A DNA stretch of 64,000 nucleotides from Robertmurraya andreesenii. GTDB lineage: Bacteria; Bacillota; Bacilli; Bacillales; Cytobacillaceae. Numbering within the stretch: the first letter of the stretch is position 1; every line of letters starts with the position of its first letter. The stretch covers positions 62,001 to 126,000 of the forward strand of contig NZ_JAUSTU010000009.1 of NCBI RefSeq assembly GCF_030813005.1, read 5' to 3'. The position numbers and the translations under genes were made by a program. Below, piece by piece: positions 41,043-49,117 of the stretch. A model generated the notes under the pieces. It saw nothing but the letters and a program-made list of their open reading frames with translations, was not told the DNA's origin and ran no database searches.

Positions 41043-43808
41043 ATGGATTATAAAGACACATTGTTAATGCCAAAAACGGAATTCCCAATGCGTGGCAACC
41101 TGCCAAAGAGGGAACCTGAGATTCAGGAAAAATGGAAAGAGATGGACATTTATCAAGCGGTTCAGGATCGAACAAAGGGGCGCCCAATGTTCGTCTTACA
41201 CGATGGACCTCCTTATGCAAATGGCGACATTCATATGGGTCATGCAATGAATAAAATTTTGAAGGACTTTATCGTTCGTTTTAAATCGATGAGCGGATAC
41301 CATGCTCCGTATGTTCCGGGCTGGGACACACATGGACTTCCGATCGAACAGGCGTTAGCAAATAAAGGTGTGAAAAGAAAAGAATTTTCTGTTGCGGAGT
41401 TCCGCAAGCTTTGCGAAGAATATGCTAATGAGCAAATTAATAACCAACGCGAACAGTTCAAACGCCTCGGGGTTCGAGGAGATTGGGAAAACCCTTATAT
41501 TACGTTAAAGCCAGAATATGAGGCCCAGCAAATTAAGGTTTTTGGTGAAATGGCGAAAAAGGGCTATATCTATAAAGGCCTTAAGCCTGTCTATTGGTCT
41601 CCATCCAGTGAATCGGCGCTTGCTGAAGCGGAGATTGAGTACAAGGACAAACGCTCTCCATCCATTTATGTGGCATTTGATGTAAAGGATGGCAAAGATG
41701 TATTAGATACTGATACGCAAATTATCATTTGGACTACAACTCCTTGGACGATTCCAGCGAATCTAGGAATTACGGTACACGGTGATTTAGACTATGTTGT
41801 TGTTGAGGCTTCCGGGAAGAAATATGTTATCGCAAAAGACCTTTTGGAGACTGTAGCAAAAGAACTTGGTTGGGAAAATCCATCTGTTTTAAAAACAGTT
41901 AAGGGTTCTGAGTTAGAGTATATTGTTGCCAAACATCCTCTCTATGATCGAGATTCTCTTGTGATGCTTGGCGAGCATGTTACGACTGATGCAGGAACAG
42001 GCTGTGTTCATACGGCTCCAGGACATGGGGAGGACGACTTCCTTGTTGGAAAGAAATATGGCCTTGATGTCCTAAGTCCAGTGGATGATAAAGGGGTCTT
42101 TACAAGCGAAGCGGAAGGTTTCGAGGGTTTGTTCTATGACACTGCGAATAAGCCAATTACGGAAAAGCTTCAAGAGGTTGGAGCCTTGTTAAAATTAGAT
42201 TTTATCACCCACTCCTATCCGCATGATTGGAGAACGAAAAAGCCGGTCATCTTCCGTGCTACCGCTCAATGGTTTGCTTCCATTAAGGATTTCCGGGGCG
42301 AGCTTCTTGAAGCGGTTAAAGAAACGAAATGGGTACCTGCTTGGGGAGAAACAAGACTTTTCAATATGGTAAGAGACCGTGGCGATTGGTGTATTTCTCG
42401 TCAACGTGTATGGGGCGTACCAATTCCTGTATTCTACGGTGAGAATGGTGAACCAATCATTACGGACGAAACTATCGAGCAAGTTTCAAATCTATTCCGT
42501 GAACATGGTTCAAATGTCTGGTTCGAACGTGAAGCGAAGGATTTACTGCCAGAAGGCTTTACCCATGAGTCAAGTCCAAATGGTCTTTTCACGAAAGAAA
42601 CCGATATTATGGATGTTTGGTTTGATTCCGGTTCATCCCATCAAGCTGTATTAGAGGAAAGAGAGGACCTACAGCGTCCCGCAGACCTTTATTTAGAGGG
42701 CTCTGACCAGTATCGTGGCTGGTTTAACTCTTCTTTATCAACAGCTGTTGCTGTCACAGGTAAGGCACCTTATAAGGGAGTGCTGAGCCATGGCTTTGCT
42801 CTTGATGGAGAAGGTAGAAAAATGAGTAAATCACTTGGAAATACGATTTTACCTGCTAAGGTCATGAACCAGCTTGGCGCCGATATTTTACGCCTGTGGG
42901 TTGCTTCTGTTGATTATCAGGCAGATGTGAGGGTATCAGATGCGATCCTTAAACAGGTGGCAGAGGTGTACCGCAAAATCCGCAACACATTCCGCTTCTT
43001 ACTCGGTAACCTTGCAGATTTTAACCCTGAGACCAATAAGGTCGCATATCAAGACTTAAGAGAAGTGGACCAGTTTATTTTAGTAAAATTAAATAGCCTG
43101 ATTAAAAATGTGCTCAATGCTTATGAAAACTATGAATATTCAGCGATTTATCATGCGATTAACAATTTCTGTACACTTGATCTAAGTGCCTTCTATCTAG
43201 ACTTTGCCAAGGATGTTTTATACATTGAAGCGGAAAATAATCAAGAGCGCAGGGCTATTCAAACTGTACTCTATGAATGCTTGGTCGTACTAACAAAGCT
43301 TGTTACTCCTATTCTTCCTCATACAGCTGATGAGGTTTGGGGATACATTCCAAACGTTACAGAGGCAAGTGTTCAATTAACCGATATGCCTACTTTCAAG
43401 GAATTATCTAATAGTGAGCAGCTTGTTGACAAATGGACAAAAATTATGGAACTTCGTGATGATATTCTTAAGGCATTAGAGGAAGCGAGAAATGCCAAAG
43501 TAATTGGTAAGTCGTTACAGGCAAAAATTAGCCTATACGTAAACGAAGCGACAAAGGACTTGCTCGATTCTATCTCTGAGAATCTACAGCAAATCTTTAT
43601 TGTATCTGGCTTTGAGGTTGCTGGTACTTACGAAGGGGCACCTGAAGAAGCGCTTAAGCTGGATACAGCTGCGATTGTGGTTTCAAAGGCTGAAGGTGAA
43701 ACCTGTGAACGTTGCTGGGTTGTGACAACTGAGGTTGGACAGGATCAGGATCATCCAACAGTATGTCCTCGTTGTGCCCATATAGTAAAAGAACATTATC
43801 ATATTTAG
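41043..43808 (+). CDS. ileS: Isoleucine-tRNA ligase
   Basis: Class I aminoacyl-tRNA synthetase that charges tRNA(Ile). The HIGH-type motif is HMGH (64-67) in PPYANGDIHMGHAMN, and KMSKS is at 593-597. A C-terminal zinc finger with CERCW and CPRC closes the protein. The editing (CP1) domain includes TTPWTIPANLGI. At 921 residues it is the bacterial (mupirocin-sensitive type) form. Start ATG at 41043 with AGGAGGAAAGG upstream. It is controlled by the T-box and ended by a terminator. Confidence 0.97.
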   Translation: MDYKDTLLMPKTEFPMRGNLPKREPEIQEKWKEMDIYQAVQDRTKGRPMFVLHDGPPYANGDIHMGHAMNKILKDFIVRFKSMSGYHAPYVPGWDTHGLPIEQALANKGVKRKEFSVAEFRKLCEEYANEQINNQREQFKRLGVRGDWENPYITLKPEYEAQQIKVFGEMAKKGYIYKGLKPVYWSPSSESALAEAEIEYKDKRSPSIYVAFDVKDGKDVLDTDTQIIIWTTTPWTIPANLGITVHGDLDYVVVEASGKKYVIAKDLLETVAKELGWENPSVLKTVKGSELEYIVAKHPLYDRDSLVMLGEHVTTDAGTGCVHTAPGHGEDDFLVGKKYGLDVLSPVDDKGVFTSEAEGFEGLFYDTANKPITEKLQEVGALLKLDFITHSYPHDWRTKKPVIFRATAQWFASIKDFRGELLEAVKETKWVPAWGETRLFNMVRDRGDWCISRQRVWGVPIPVFYGENGEPIITDETIEQVSNLFREHGSNVWFEREAKDLLPEGFTHESSPNGLFTKETDIMDVWFDSGSSHQAVLEEREDLQRPADLYLEGSDQYRGWFNSSLSTAVAVTGKAPYKGVLSHGFALDGEGRKMSKSLGNTILPAKVMNQLGADILRLWVASVDYQADVRVSDAILKQVAEVYRKIRNTFRFLLGNLADFNPETNKVAYQDLREVDQFILVKLNSLIKNVLNAYENYEYSAIYHAINNFCTLDLSAFYLDFAKDVLYIEAENNQERRAIQTVLYECLVVLTKLVTPILPHTADEVWGYIPNVTEASVQLTDMPTFKELSNSEQLVDKWTKIMELRDDILKALEEARNAKVIGKSLQAKISLYVNEATKDLLDSISENLQQIFIVSGFEVAGTYEGAPEEALKLDTAAIVVSKAEGETCERCWVVTTEVGQDQDHPTVCPRCAHIVKEHYHI

Positions 43809-43816
43809 GATAAAAC

Positions 43817-43851
43817 AAAACCCTCCGACACGTCTGTCCGGAGGGTTTTTA
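43817..43851 (+). terminator. Terminator of ileS
   Basis: AAAACCCTCCG and CGGAGGGTTTTT form an 11-bp stem around an 11-base loop with a T-run. Confidence 0.9.
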
Positions 43852-44013
43852 ACATCTTTAGTCATGCTCTTATATAATAGATTATAGGGGGATTATTCCA
43901 GGTCCGTAAATCGTTGTGCTCAATGTCAAATGTTTTCCTGTGTCAGAAAATGACCTTCGGAGATAATAAGTGAAAACAAAATCTAAAACAAAATTGAACA
44001 CGGAGGTTAAGAT

Positions 44014-44301
44014 ATGGAAGCCAACCTACAAAAGCTCTATTCAGAACTCCGTACGATCAAAAACGAATTACTGGAAAGTCTTATACATGAAAAATGTTCA
44101 CCAGAGATTGCGCCTATAGTTGAGGAAGAACTTAAGGATATCGAAGAAACTTTAGAGAAAATCGAAGCAGGTAAGTTTGGACTTTGTGAGTTTTCGGGAC
44201 AACTTATACCTGATGCTTATTTATACATGGTTCCAACAATTAAATCCATAGAAGATGTGAATGAAATCAACAGGTATTATTGTAAACCGATTTTTTCATG
44301 A
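44014..44301 (+). CDS. ylyA: DksA/TraR-like protein YlyA
   Basis: Small protein of 95 residues with the DksA/TraR layout: an N-terminal coiled coil (about 4-50), then IEAGKFGLCEFSGQLIPDAYLYMVPT (about 50-75). Only one of the usual zinc cysteines (Cys58) of the CxxC finger remains in the core, with a second Cys at 91. It therefore probably does not bind zinc as DksA does. B. subtilis YlyA influences sigma-G-dependent transcription. Start ATG at 44014 with CGGAGGTTAAG upstream. It precedes lspA, as in B. subtilis. Confidence 0.75.
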   Translation: MEANLQKLYSELRTIKNELLESLIHEKCSPEIAPIVEEELKDIEETLEKIEAGKFGLCEFSGQLIPDAYLYMVPTIKSIEDVNEINRYYCKPIFS

Positions 44302-44334
44302 TGCTATCGTTTTTATGTGTAGTATGCTAAAATG

Positions 44335-44373
44335 CAAAGGTAACAATTACGCTGGAGCTGGAGGTTACCTTTG
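44335..44373 (+). promoter_or_regulatory. Perfect inverted repeat enclosing the lspA ribosome site
   Basis: CAAAGGTAAC (44335-44344) and GTTACCTTTG (44364-44373) pair perfectly over 10 bp. The 19-base loop holds GGAG-rich sequence, and GGAGG (44360-44364) plus the first base of the GTG start codon are drawn into the hairpin. It should limit ribosome access to lspA. Confidence 0.65.
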
Positions 44374-44867
44374 TGTTTTTTTATTACATAATTGCACTGC
44401 TCATTATTGCATTGGACCAATGGACAAAATGGTTGATTGTGAAAAATATGGAAATAGGGGAAAGCTTTAAGGTGATTGAGGATTTCCTATACATTACCTC
44501 CCATCGAAACCGAGGAGCCGCATGGGGAATTCTACAAGGACAAATGTGGTTTTTCTATGTCATTACCATTATTGTTATTATCGGAATAGTCTATTATATG
44601 GCAAAGTTTGCAAAAGGAAAAGGATTGCTAGGTGTATCTCTTGGCTTAATGCTTGGTGGAGCCATCGGAAATTTCATTGATCGGGTTTTCCGTAAAGAAG
44701 TGGTTGACTTTGTGAATACATATATTTTTGGCTATGATTTTCCTATTTTTAATGTGGCGGACTCAAGCCTGGTGGTAGGGGTTGCATTACTAATGATACA
44801 AATGTTTCGCGAAGAGCGACAAGCAAAGGAGAAGTCCCATGGAGAAAAAGGAACACATCATTCTTGA
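44373..44867 (+). CDS. lspA: Lipoprotein signal peptidase II
   Basis: Membrane aspartyl protease that removes signal peptides from diacylglyceryl prolipoproteins. Four transmembrane segments (about 2-20, 54-72, 80-101, 126-146) in 164 residues. The catalytic aspartates are in GNFIDRV and FNVADS (about 103 and 130). The start is a GTG at 44373 with GGAGG about 8 bases upstream, inside a 10-bp hairpin. The end overlaps the ylyB start by 29 bases. Confidence 0.93.
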   Translation: MFFYYIIALLIIALDQWTKWLIVKNMEIGESFKVIEDFLYITSHRNRGAAWGILQGQMWFFYVITIIVIIGIVYYMAKFAKGKGLLGVSLGLMLGGAIGNFIDRVFRKEVVDFVNTYIFGYDFPIFNVADSSLVVGVALLMIQMFREERQAKEKSHGEKGTHHS

Positions 44868-45750
44868 GGAAGAGGCTGGTCAAAGAATTGACAAGGTGCT
44901 TTCTTCTTTGAATGAAGAGTGGTCGAGAACACAGATACAGGCATGGATTAAAGAAGGCCATATCCTTGTCAATGGAAAAGCAGTTAAGACAAATTATAAG
45001 GTCAGCATGAATGATGCTATTGAGATTCTAATCCCAGAGCCTGAAGTGCTAGATGTGATTCCAGAGGAAATGAATCTCGATATTTATTATGAGGATGAGG
45101 ATGTAGTCGTTGTGAATAAACCAAAAGGAATGGTTGTGCATCCTGCCCCTGGTCATTTGACAGGGACCCTTGTTAATGGGCTAATGGCTCATTGCAAGGA
45201 TCTATCTGGGATTAATGGGGTACTCCGTCCAGGGATTGTTCACCGAATTGATAAAGACACATCTGGTCTATTAATGGTTGCGAAAAATGACTTGGCCCAC
45301 GAAAGCCTTGTTAATCAGCTTGTAGAAAAGACGGTAACAAGAAAATATCGGGCTCTTGTTCACGGAAATATTCCCCATGATTATGGAACGATCAACGCAC
45401 CAATCGCTCGTGATCCGAAAGATCGACAAAGCATGACGGTTGTAGATAATGGCAAGCATGCGGTTACACATTTTCAGGTACTGGAACGCTTTCAGAATTT
45501 CACTTTCGTGGAATGTCAGTTAGAAACAGGAAGAACCCATCAAATACGGGTTCATATGAAGTATATTGGCTATCCGCTTGCAGGGGATCCAAAATATGGC
45601 CCCCGAAAAACTTTAGATCTAGACGGGCAGGCATTGCACGCAGGAGTTCTGGGCTTCGAGCATCCTCGAACGAAGGAATATCTTGAATTTGAAGCCCCGC
45701 TTCCAAAGTACTTTGTCGAATTATTGGACAAGCTGCGAAATAATCATTGA
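44839..45750 (+). CDS. ylyB: RluA family pseudouridine synthase YlyB (RluD-like)
   Basis: Converts uridines in 23S rRNA to pseudouridine. It has an N-terminal S4 RNA-binding domain (about 13-72) and a catalytic domain. The RluA motif HRIDKDTSGLLMVAKN (about 135-150) contains the catalytic Asp. Late motifs LETGRTHQIRVHMKYIGYPLAGDPKYG (about 228-254) are intact. 303 residues. Start ATG at 44839 overlapping lspA, preceded by AAGGAGAAG. It lies just before the pyr leader. Confidence 0.92.
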   Translation: MEKKEHIILEEEAGQRIDKVLSSLNEEWSRTQIQAWIKEGHILVNGKAVKTNYKVSMNDAIEILIPEPEVLDVIPEEMNLDIYYEDEDVVVVNKPKGMVVHPAPGHLTGTLVNGLMAHCKDLSGINGVLRPGIVHRIDKDTSGLLMVAKNDLAHESLVNQLVEKTVTRKYRALVHGNIPHDYGTINAPIARDPKDRQSMTVVDNGKHAVTHFQVLERFQNFTFVECQLETGRTHQIRVHMKYIGYPLAGDPKYGPRKTLDLDGQALHAGVLGFEHPRTKEYLEFEAPLPKYFVELLDKLRNNH

Positions 45751-45803
45751 CAAAGGCTCCGCAGTGAATTAAGATGACTATAGTTTAATAAGTCCTTTAA
45801 AAA

Positions 45804-45826
45804 CAGTCCAGAGAGGCTGAGAAGGA
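45804..45826 (+). promoter_or_regulatory. PyrR RNA-binding site, first pyr attenuator
   Basis: CAGTCCAGAGAGGCTGAGAA at 45804-45823 matches the conserved PyrR anti-antiterminator loop. When UMP is high, PyrR binding here frees the downstream terminator (45883-45913). Confidence 0.92.
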
Positions 45827-45882
45827 AACGGATAGTGAGCTGGGATTTTTATGCCCATCTTACATTAAGTATGGATTCGTCT

Positions 45883-45913
45883 ATCCTCTCGCCCTTGGTG
45901 AGAGGATTTTTTA
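45883..45913 (+). terminator. Attenuator terminator before pyrR
   Basis: ATCCTCTC, loop, GTGAGAGGAT followed by six Ts. It is the regulated terminator of the first PyrR leader. Confidence 0.88.
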
Positions 45914-45940
45914 ATGGACTTTTTGAGAGGAAGTGAAGAA

Positions 45941-46483
45941 ATGACAAAAAAGGCTGTTGTATTAGATGAGCAGGCGATACGCAGGGCATTGACAAGAATA
46001 GCTCATGAAATCATTGAGAAGAATAAAGGCATAGAAGGCTGCGTCTTAGTTGGTATTCGAACAAGGGGAATCTTCCTGGCAAGGCGATTAGCGGAGCGCA
46101 TACAACAAATCGAAGGTGCTCAAATCCCTGTTGGAGAACTAGATATCACATTATACCGCGACGATTTAACCAAATTAACCGAGAATGAAGAGCCTTTAGT
46201 GAAGGGATCTGATATTCCTGTAGAAATCACCAACGAAAAGGTTATTTTAGTGGATGATGTTTTATATACAGGAAGAACAGTCCGTGCAGCACTTGATGCC
46301 TTAGTGGACATTGGTAGACCTTCCTCTGTGCAGCTTGCTGTTTTAGTAGATAGAGGACATCGAGAGCTTCCGATACGAGCAGATTATGTTGGAAAAAACA
46401 TTCCGACATCAAGCTCAGAAAAGATTGTCGTTGAATTAGTAGAAATTGATGAAAATGAACAAGTAAGTATTTATGATAAATAA
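45941..46483 (+). CDS. pyrR: Bifunctional pyr attenuation regulator / uracil phosphoribosyltransferase PyrR
   Basis: Binds pyr mRNA leaders in response to UMP and promotes termination; it also has weak uracil phosphoribosyltransferase activity. The PRPP-binding loop VILVDDVLYTGRT is at 101-113. 180 residues, nearly identical in length to B. subtilis PyrR. The start is the ATG at 45941 with GAGAGGAAGTGA upstream; the longer frame from 45914 begins at the attenuator T-run. First gene of the ten-gene pyr operon. Confidence 0.96.
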   Translation: MTKKAVVLDEQAIRRALTRIAHEIIEKNKGIEGCVLVGIRTRGIFLARRLAERIQQIEGAQIPVGELDITLYRDDLTKLTENEEPLVKGSDIPVEITNEKVILVDDVLYTGRTVRAALDALVDIGRPSSVQLAVLVDRGHRELPIRADYVGKNIPTSSSEKIVVELVEIDENEQVSIYDK

Positions 46484-46500
46484 GTGCAGTGTTGATTCTA

Positions 46501-46569
46501 GCCTTCTGTGTATGGAGTGAACGTGTTTTGCTCGGGATGAGCAACGAAGTGAACCCATACACAGAAGGC
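46501..46569 (+). repeat. Dispersed hairpin repeat, copy D (pyrR-pyrP gap)
   Basis: Outer arms GCCTTCTGTGTATGG (46501-46515) and CCATACACAGAAGGC (46555-46569) pair perfectly over 15 bp. The central hairpin is TTGCTC (46528-46533), loop GGGAT, GAGCAA (46539-46544). Conserved GTGAACGTGTTTT and AACGAAGTGAAC flank it. It lies 18 bases after pyrR and 40 bases before the second PyrR site. Confidence 0.92.
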
Positions 46570-46609
46570 GGCATAAGGATTAACTTTATAAAAAGATTCA
46601 CCTTTTAAA

Positions 46610-46635
46610 ATTAGTCCAGTGAGGCTAATAAAGGG
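46610..46635 (+). promoter_or_regulatory. PyrR RNA-binding site, second (pyrP leader)
   Basis: ATTAGTCCAGTGAGGCTAAT at 46610-46629 is the PyrR loop motif within a perfect short stem (TTAG / CTAA). It is followed by AAAGGG. No strong terminator lies between it and pyrP. Confidence 0.88.
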
Positions 46636-46638
46636 AAT

Positions 46639-46692
46639 TGGTAAAAGTGACCACACTCTACCATTTCTCCTAAAGAGATAAAAATAGGGAGA
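46639..46692 (+). promoter_or_regulatory. Weak hairpin and anti-ribosome-site element before pyrP
   Basis: TGGTA..AGTG with CACT.TACCA (46639-46663) forms an interrupted stem followed by only TTTCTCC. The next segment TCTCCTA (46666-46672) can pair with TAGGGAGA (46685-46692), which is the pyrP ribosome site. A translational switch is possible. Confidence 0.4.
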
Positions 46693-46698
46693 TGCGAA

Positions 46699-48012
46699 AT
46701 GAATAGACCAGTACTTGATATTAACGATAAACCAACGGTTACACAAGCGATTACACTAAGCTTTCAGCATATGTTTGCGATGTTTGGCTCAACCATCCTG
46801 GTGCCTAAGCTAGTAGGCTTAAGCCCAGCAATTGCTCTCCTAACAAGTGGGATTGCAACGATTATCTTTTTGCTAATTACACAGTTCAAAGTTCCAGCTT
46901 ATCTAGGCTCATCCTTTGCTTTTATCGCACCAATTTTGATTGCAGCAGGTGGTTTGGATGATAACGGGATGAGTGTTAACCCTGGAAATGCCATGATTGG
47001 AGCAATGGCCGTGGGAATCACGTACGGAATTGTATCCTTGATTATTTGGAAGACAGGATATAAGTGGCTGATGCGCCTTTTACCACCGATTGTGGTGGCA
47101 CCAGTAATTATGGTAATTGGTTTAGGATTATCAGGAACAGCTGTAGATATGGCGATGAATGTCAATGGAGAGTACAGCTTCCTGCACTTCTCTGCCGCTC
47201 TAGTAACGCTTTTCTCAGCCATTATCTTTACGGTTTACTTCAAGAACATCTTAAGTGCAATGCCGATATTGCTTGGCCTCATTATTGGCTATATTTACTC
47301 CGCAATCATTGGAATTGTCGATTTCACACAGGTAAAAGAAGCAAAGCTGTTTGCAATGCCTGAATTCTTGATTCCTGGGATTGACTATGATTTTAATCTA
47401 AGCTCCACCATTTTTCTAGCCATGGTTCCAATTGTACTAGTGACAATTTCAGAGCATATTGGTCACCAGTTAGTATTAGGAAAGGTTGTGGGTCGCAACT
47501 ATATTAAAGACCCAGGTCTTCACCGTTCTATTATTGGGGATGGATTAGGAACCCTTGTCAGTGCGTTTATCGGTGGACCTCCAAAAACAACGTATGGTGA
47601 AAATATTGGGGTACTTGCGATTACAAGAGTATATTCCGTATATGTTATCTTAGGCGCAGCAATCATTGCTATCTTGTTCTCCTTCATCGGAACAGCTATG
47701 GCTTTAATCCAAACGATTCCAACAGCAGTTCTAGGTGGAATATCAATCCTGTTATTTGGGATTATCGCTTCAAGTGGACTAAGAATGTTAGTGGAGAACA
47801 ACATTGACTTTGGCAACAACCGAAACCTTGTCATTGCATCTGTTATCTTAGTGCTTGGGATAGGCGGAGCAGCCTTCCGGGTGACTGAAAGTTTGAGCAT
47901 TGAAGGAATGGCTCTAGCTGCCATTGTAGGTGTCATTCTGAATCTCGTTCTCCCTGGTCGTGACAAGAATAGCGGCTTGTCGGATGAAGAGTTTGAAGAC
48001 CATGTAGCTTAA
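46699..48012 (+). CDS. pyrP: Uracil permease PyrP
   Basis: NCS2 (nucleobase-ascorbate) family proton symporter for uracil, with 14 predicted membrane spans in 437 residues. Family motifs include QAITLSFQHMFAMFGSTILVPKLVGLSPA near the N-terminus, ISEHIGHQLVLGKVVGRNY (about 254-272) with the substrate-binding glutamate, and GPPKTTYGENIGVLAITRVYS (about 293-313). Start ATG at 46699 with GGGAG 7 bases upstream. Second gene of the pyr operon. Confidence 0.95.
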   Translation: MNRPVLDINDKPTVTQAITLSFQHMFAMFGSTILVPKLVGLSPAIALLTSGIATIIFLLITQFKVPAYLGSSFAFIAPILIAAGGLDDNGMSVNPGNAMIGAMAVGITYGIVSLIIWKTGYKWLMRLLPPIVVAPVIMVIGLGLSGTAVDMAMNVNGEYSFLHFSAALVTLFSAIIFTVYFKNILSAMPILLGLIIGYIYSAIIGIVDFTQVKEAKLFAMPEFLIPGIDYDFNLSSTIFLAMVPIVLVTISEHIGHQLVLGKVVGRNYIKDPGLHRSIIGDGLGTLVSAFIGGPPKTTYGENIGVLAITRVYSVYVILGAAIIAILFSFIGTAMALIQTIPTAVLGGISILLFGIIASSGLRMLVENNIDFGNNRNLVIASVILVLGIGGAAFRVTESLSIEGMALAAIVGVILNLVLPGRDKNSGLSDEEFEDHVA

Positions 48013-48034
48013 AAACACGAAATAACCTTTTAAG

Positions 48035-48058
48035 TAAATCCAGAGAGATTTATAAGGG
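48035..48058 (+). promoter_or_regulatory. PyrR RNA-binding site, third (pyrB leader)
   Basis: AAATCCAGAGAGATTTATAA (48036-48055) is the PyrR loop motif with a short AAATC / GATTT stem. It precedes the terminator at 48131. Confidence 0.88.
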
Positions 48059-48130
48059 TGTTGAATAGGTTGGCAAATGGAGAAGGGGATGTGTGATGCA
48101 TTTCTTCTACATTGCCGATGTTTATTAACT

Positions 48131-48162
48131 GCACCCTGAATTCATGTCAGGGTGCTTTTTTT
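48131..48162 (+). terminator. Attenuator terminator before pyrB
   Basis: GCACCCTGA, loop, TCAGGGTGC followed by seven Ts. It is the regulated terminator of the third PyrR leader. Confidence 0.92.
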
Positions 48163-48184
48163 ATCAAAAAGGAGGGTTTCTCTC

Positions 48185-49117
48185 ATGAAGCATTTATTAA
48201 CTACAACGGATATACCCATCGAAGAGATTAGAGAAATTTTGGATGAAGCTCAAGCTTTTTCCGAAGGAGCAGCATGGCAGCCGGAACAACAGACATTTGT
48301 AGCAAACCTGTTTTTTGAACCGAGTACAAGAACGAAATGCAGCTTTGAGGTTGCGGAAAGAAGGCTGGGATTACAGGTCATTCCGTTTGAGGTAAATGCT
48401 TCAAGTGTGTTAAAGGGAGAAACGCTTTACGATACGGTGAAAACATTGGAATCCATTGGTGTAGGAGCGGTTGTGATACGTCACAGCATCGACAATTATT
48501 TTATGGAATTGACGGAAAGAGTGAATCTCTCCATATTGAATGCTGGAGATGGCTGTGGACATCATCCTACACAGTCCCTTCTTGATTTACTCACCATCAG
48601 GCAGGAATTTGGCCATTTCATCGGTTTGAAGGTGGCCATCATCGGAGATATCCGACATAGTCGGGTAGCACGGTCCAATGCGTCTGTACTTAAGAGGTTA
48701 GGTGCGGAGGTTGTTTTTTCTGGTCCAGAGAAGTGGTTCGATGAGAGCTTAATAGATTTCGGCACATATGAGGATATTGATGTGGCAACTAAAACAGCAG
48801 ATGTGGTCATGCTGCTCCGCGTTCAGCATGAGCGGCATGGAGAAGAAGAGAGCTTCTCTAAAGAGAATTATCATTTGTTATATGGGCTAACAGAAGAAAG
48901 AGAGCAACAAATGAAGCCTGGTTCCATCATCATGCATCCTGCACCAGTCAATCGGGATGTCGAGATTGCCGATACGTTGGTAGAATGTGAGCGTTCTAGA
49001 ATTTTTAAGCAGATGGAGAATGGTGTATTTGTAAGAATGGCAGTATTGAAGAGAGCATTAATAAAAGGGGGAAATGAACATGTCCATCATCATCAAAAAT
49101 GGTCAGTTGCTTACTAA
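48185..49117 (+). CDS. pyrB: Aspartate carbamoyltransferase catalytic subunit
   Basis: Forms carbamoyl aspartate from carbamoyl phosphate and aspartate. The carbamoyl phosphate motif is STRTK (47-51) in FFEPSTRTKCSFEVAE; many relatives have STRTR. Aspartate-binding and later motifs include HHPTQSLLDL (about 121-130) and MHPAPVNRDVEI (about 250-261). 310 residues. The start is the ATG at 48185 with AGGAGGG 8 bases upstream, not the earlier in-frame start inside the terminator. It overlaps pyrC by 38 bases. No regulatory subunit gene (pyrI), as usual for Bacillus. Confidence 0.96.
   Translation: MKHLLTTTDIPIEEIREILDEAQAFSEGAAWQPEQQTFVANLFFEPSTRTKCSFEVAERRLGLQVIPFEVNASSVLKGETLYDTVKTLESIGVGAVVIRHSIDNYFMELTERVNLSILNAGDGCGHHPTQSLLDLLTIRQEFGHFIGLKVAIIGDIRHSRVARSNASVLKRLGAEVVFSGPEKWFDESLIDFGTYEDIDVATKTADVVMLLRVQHERHGEEESFSKENYHLLYGLTEEREQQMKPGSIIMHPAPVNRDVEIADTLVECERSRIFKQMENGVFVRMAVLKRALIKGGNEHVHHHQKWSVAY

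Noticed and set aside
44284..44334. Possible promoter for lspA (TATGCTAAAAT region)
   Set aside because: No matching -35 at proper distance; lspA may be read from ylyA.
47520..47966. 148-residue minus-strand frame inside pyrP
   Set aside because: Shadow of hydrophobic transmembrane coding sequence; long antisense frames are common there.
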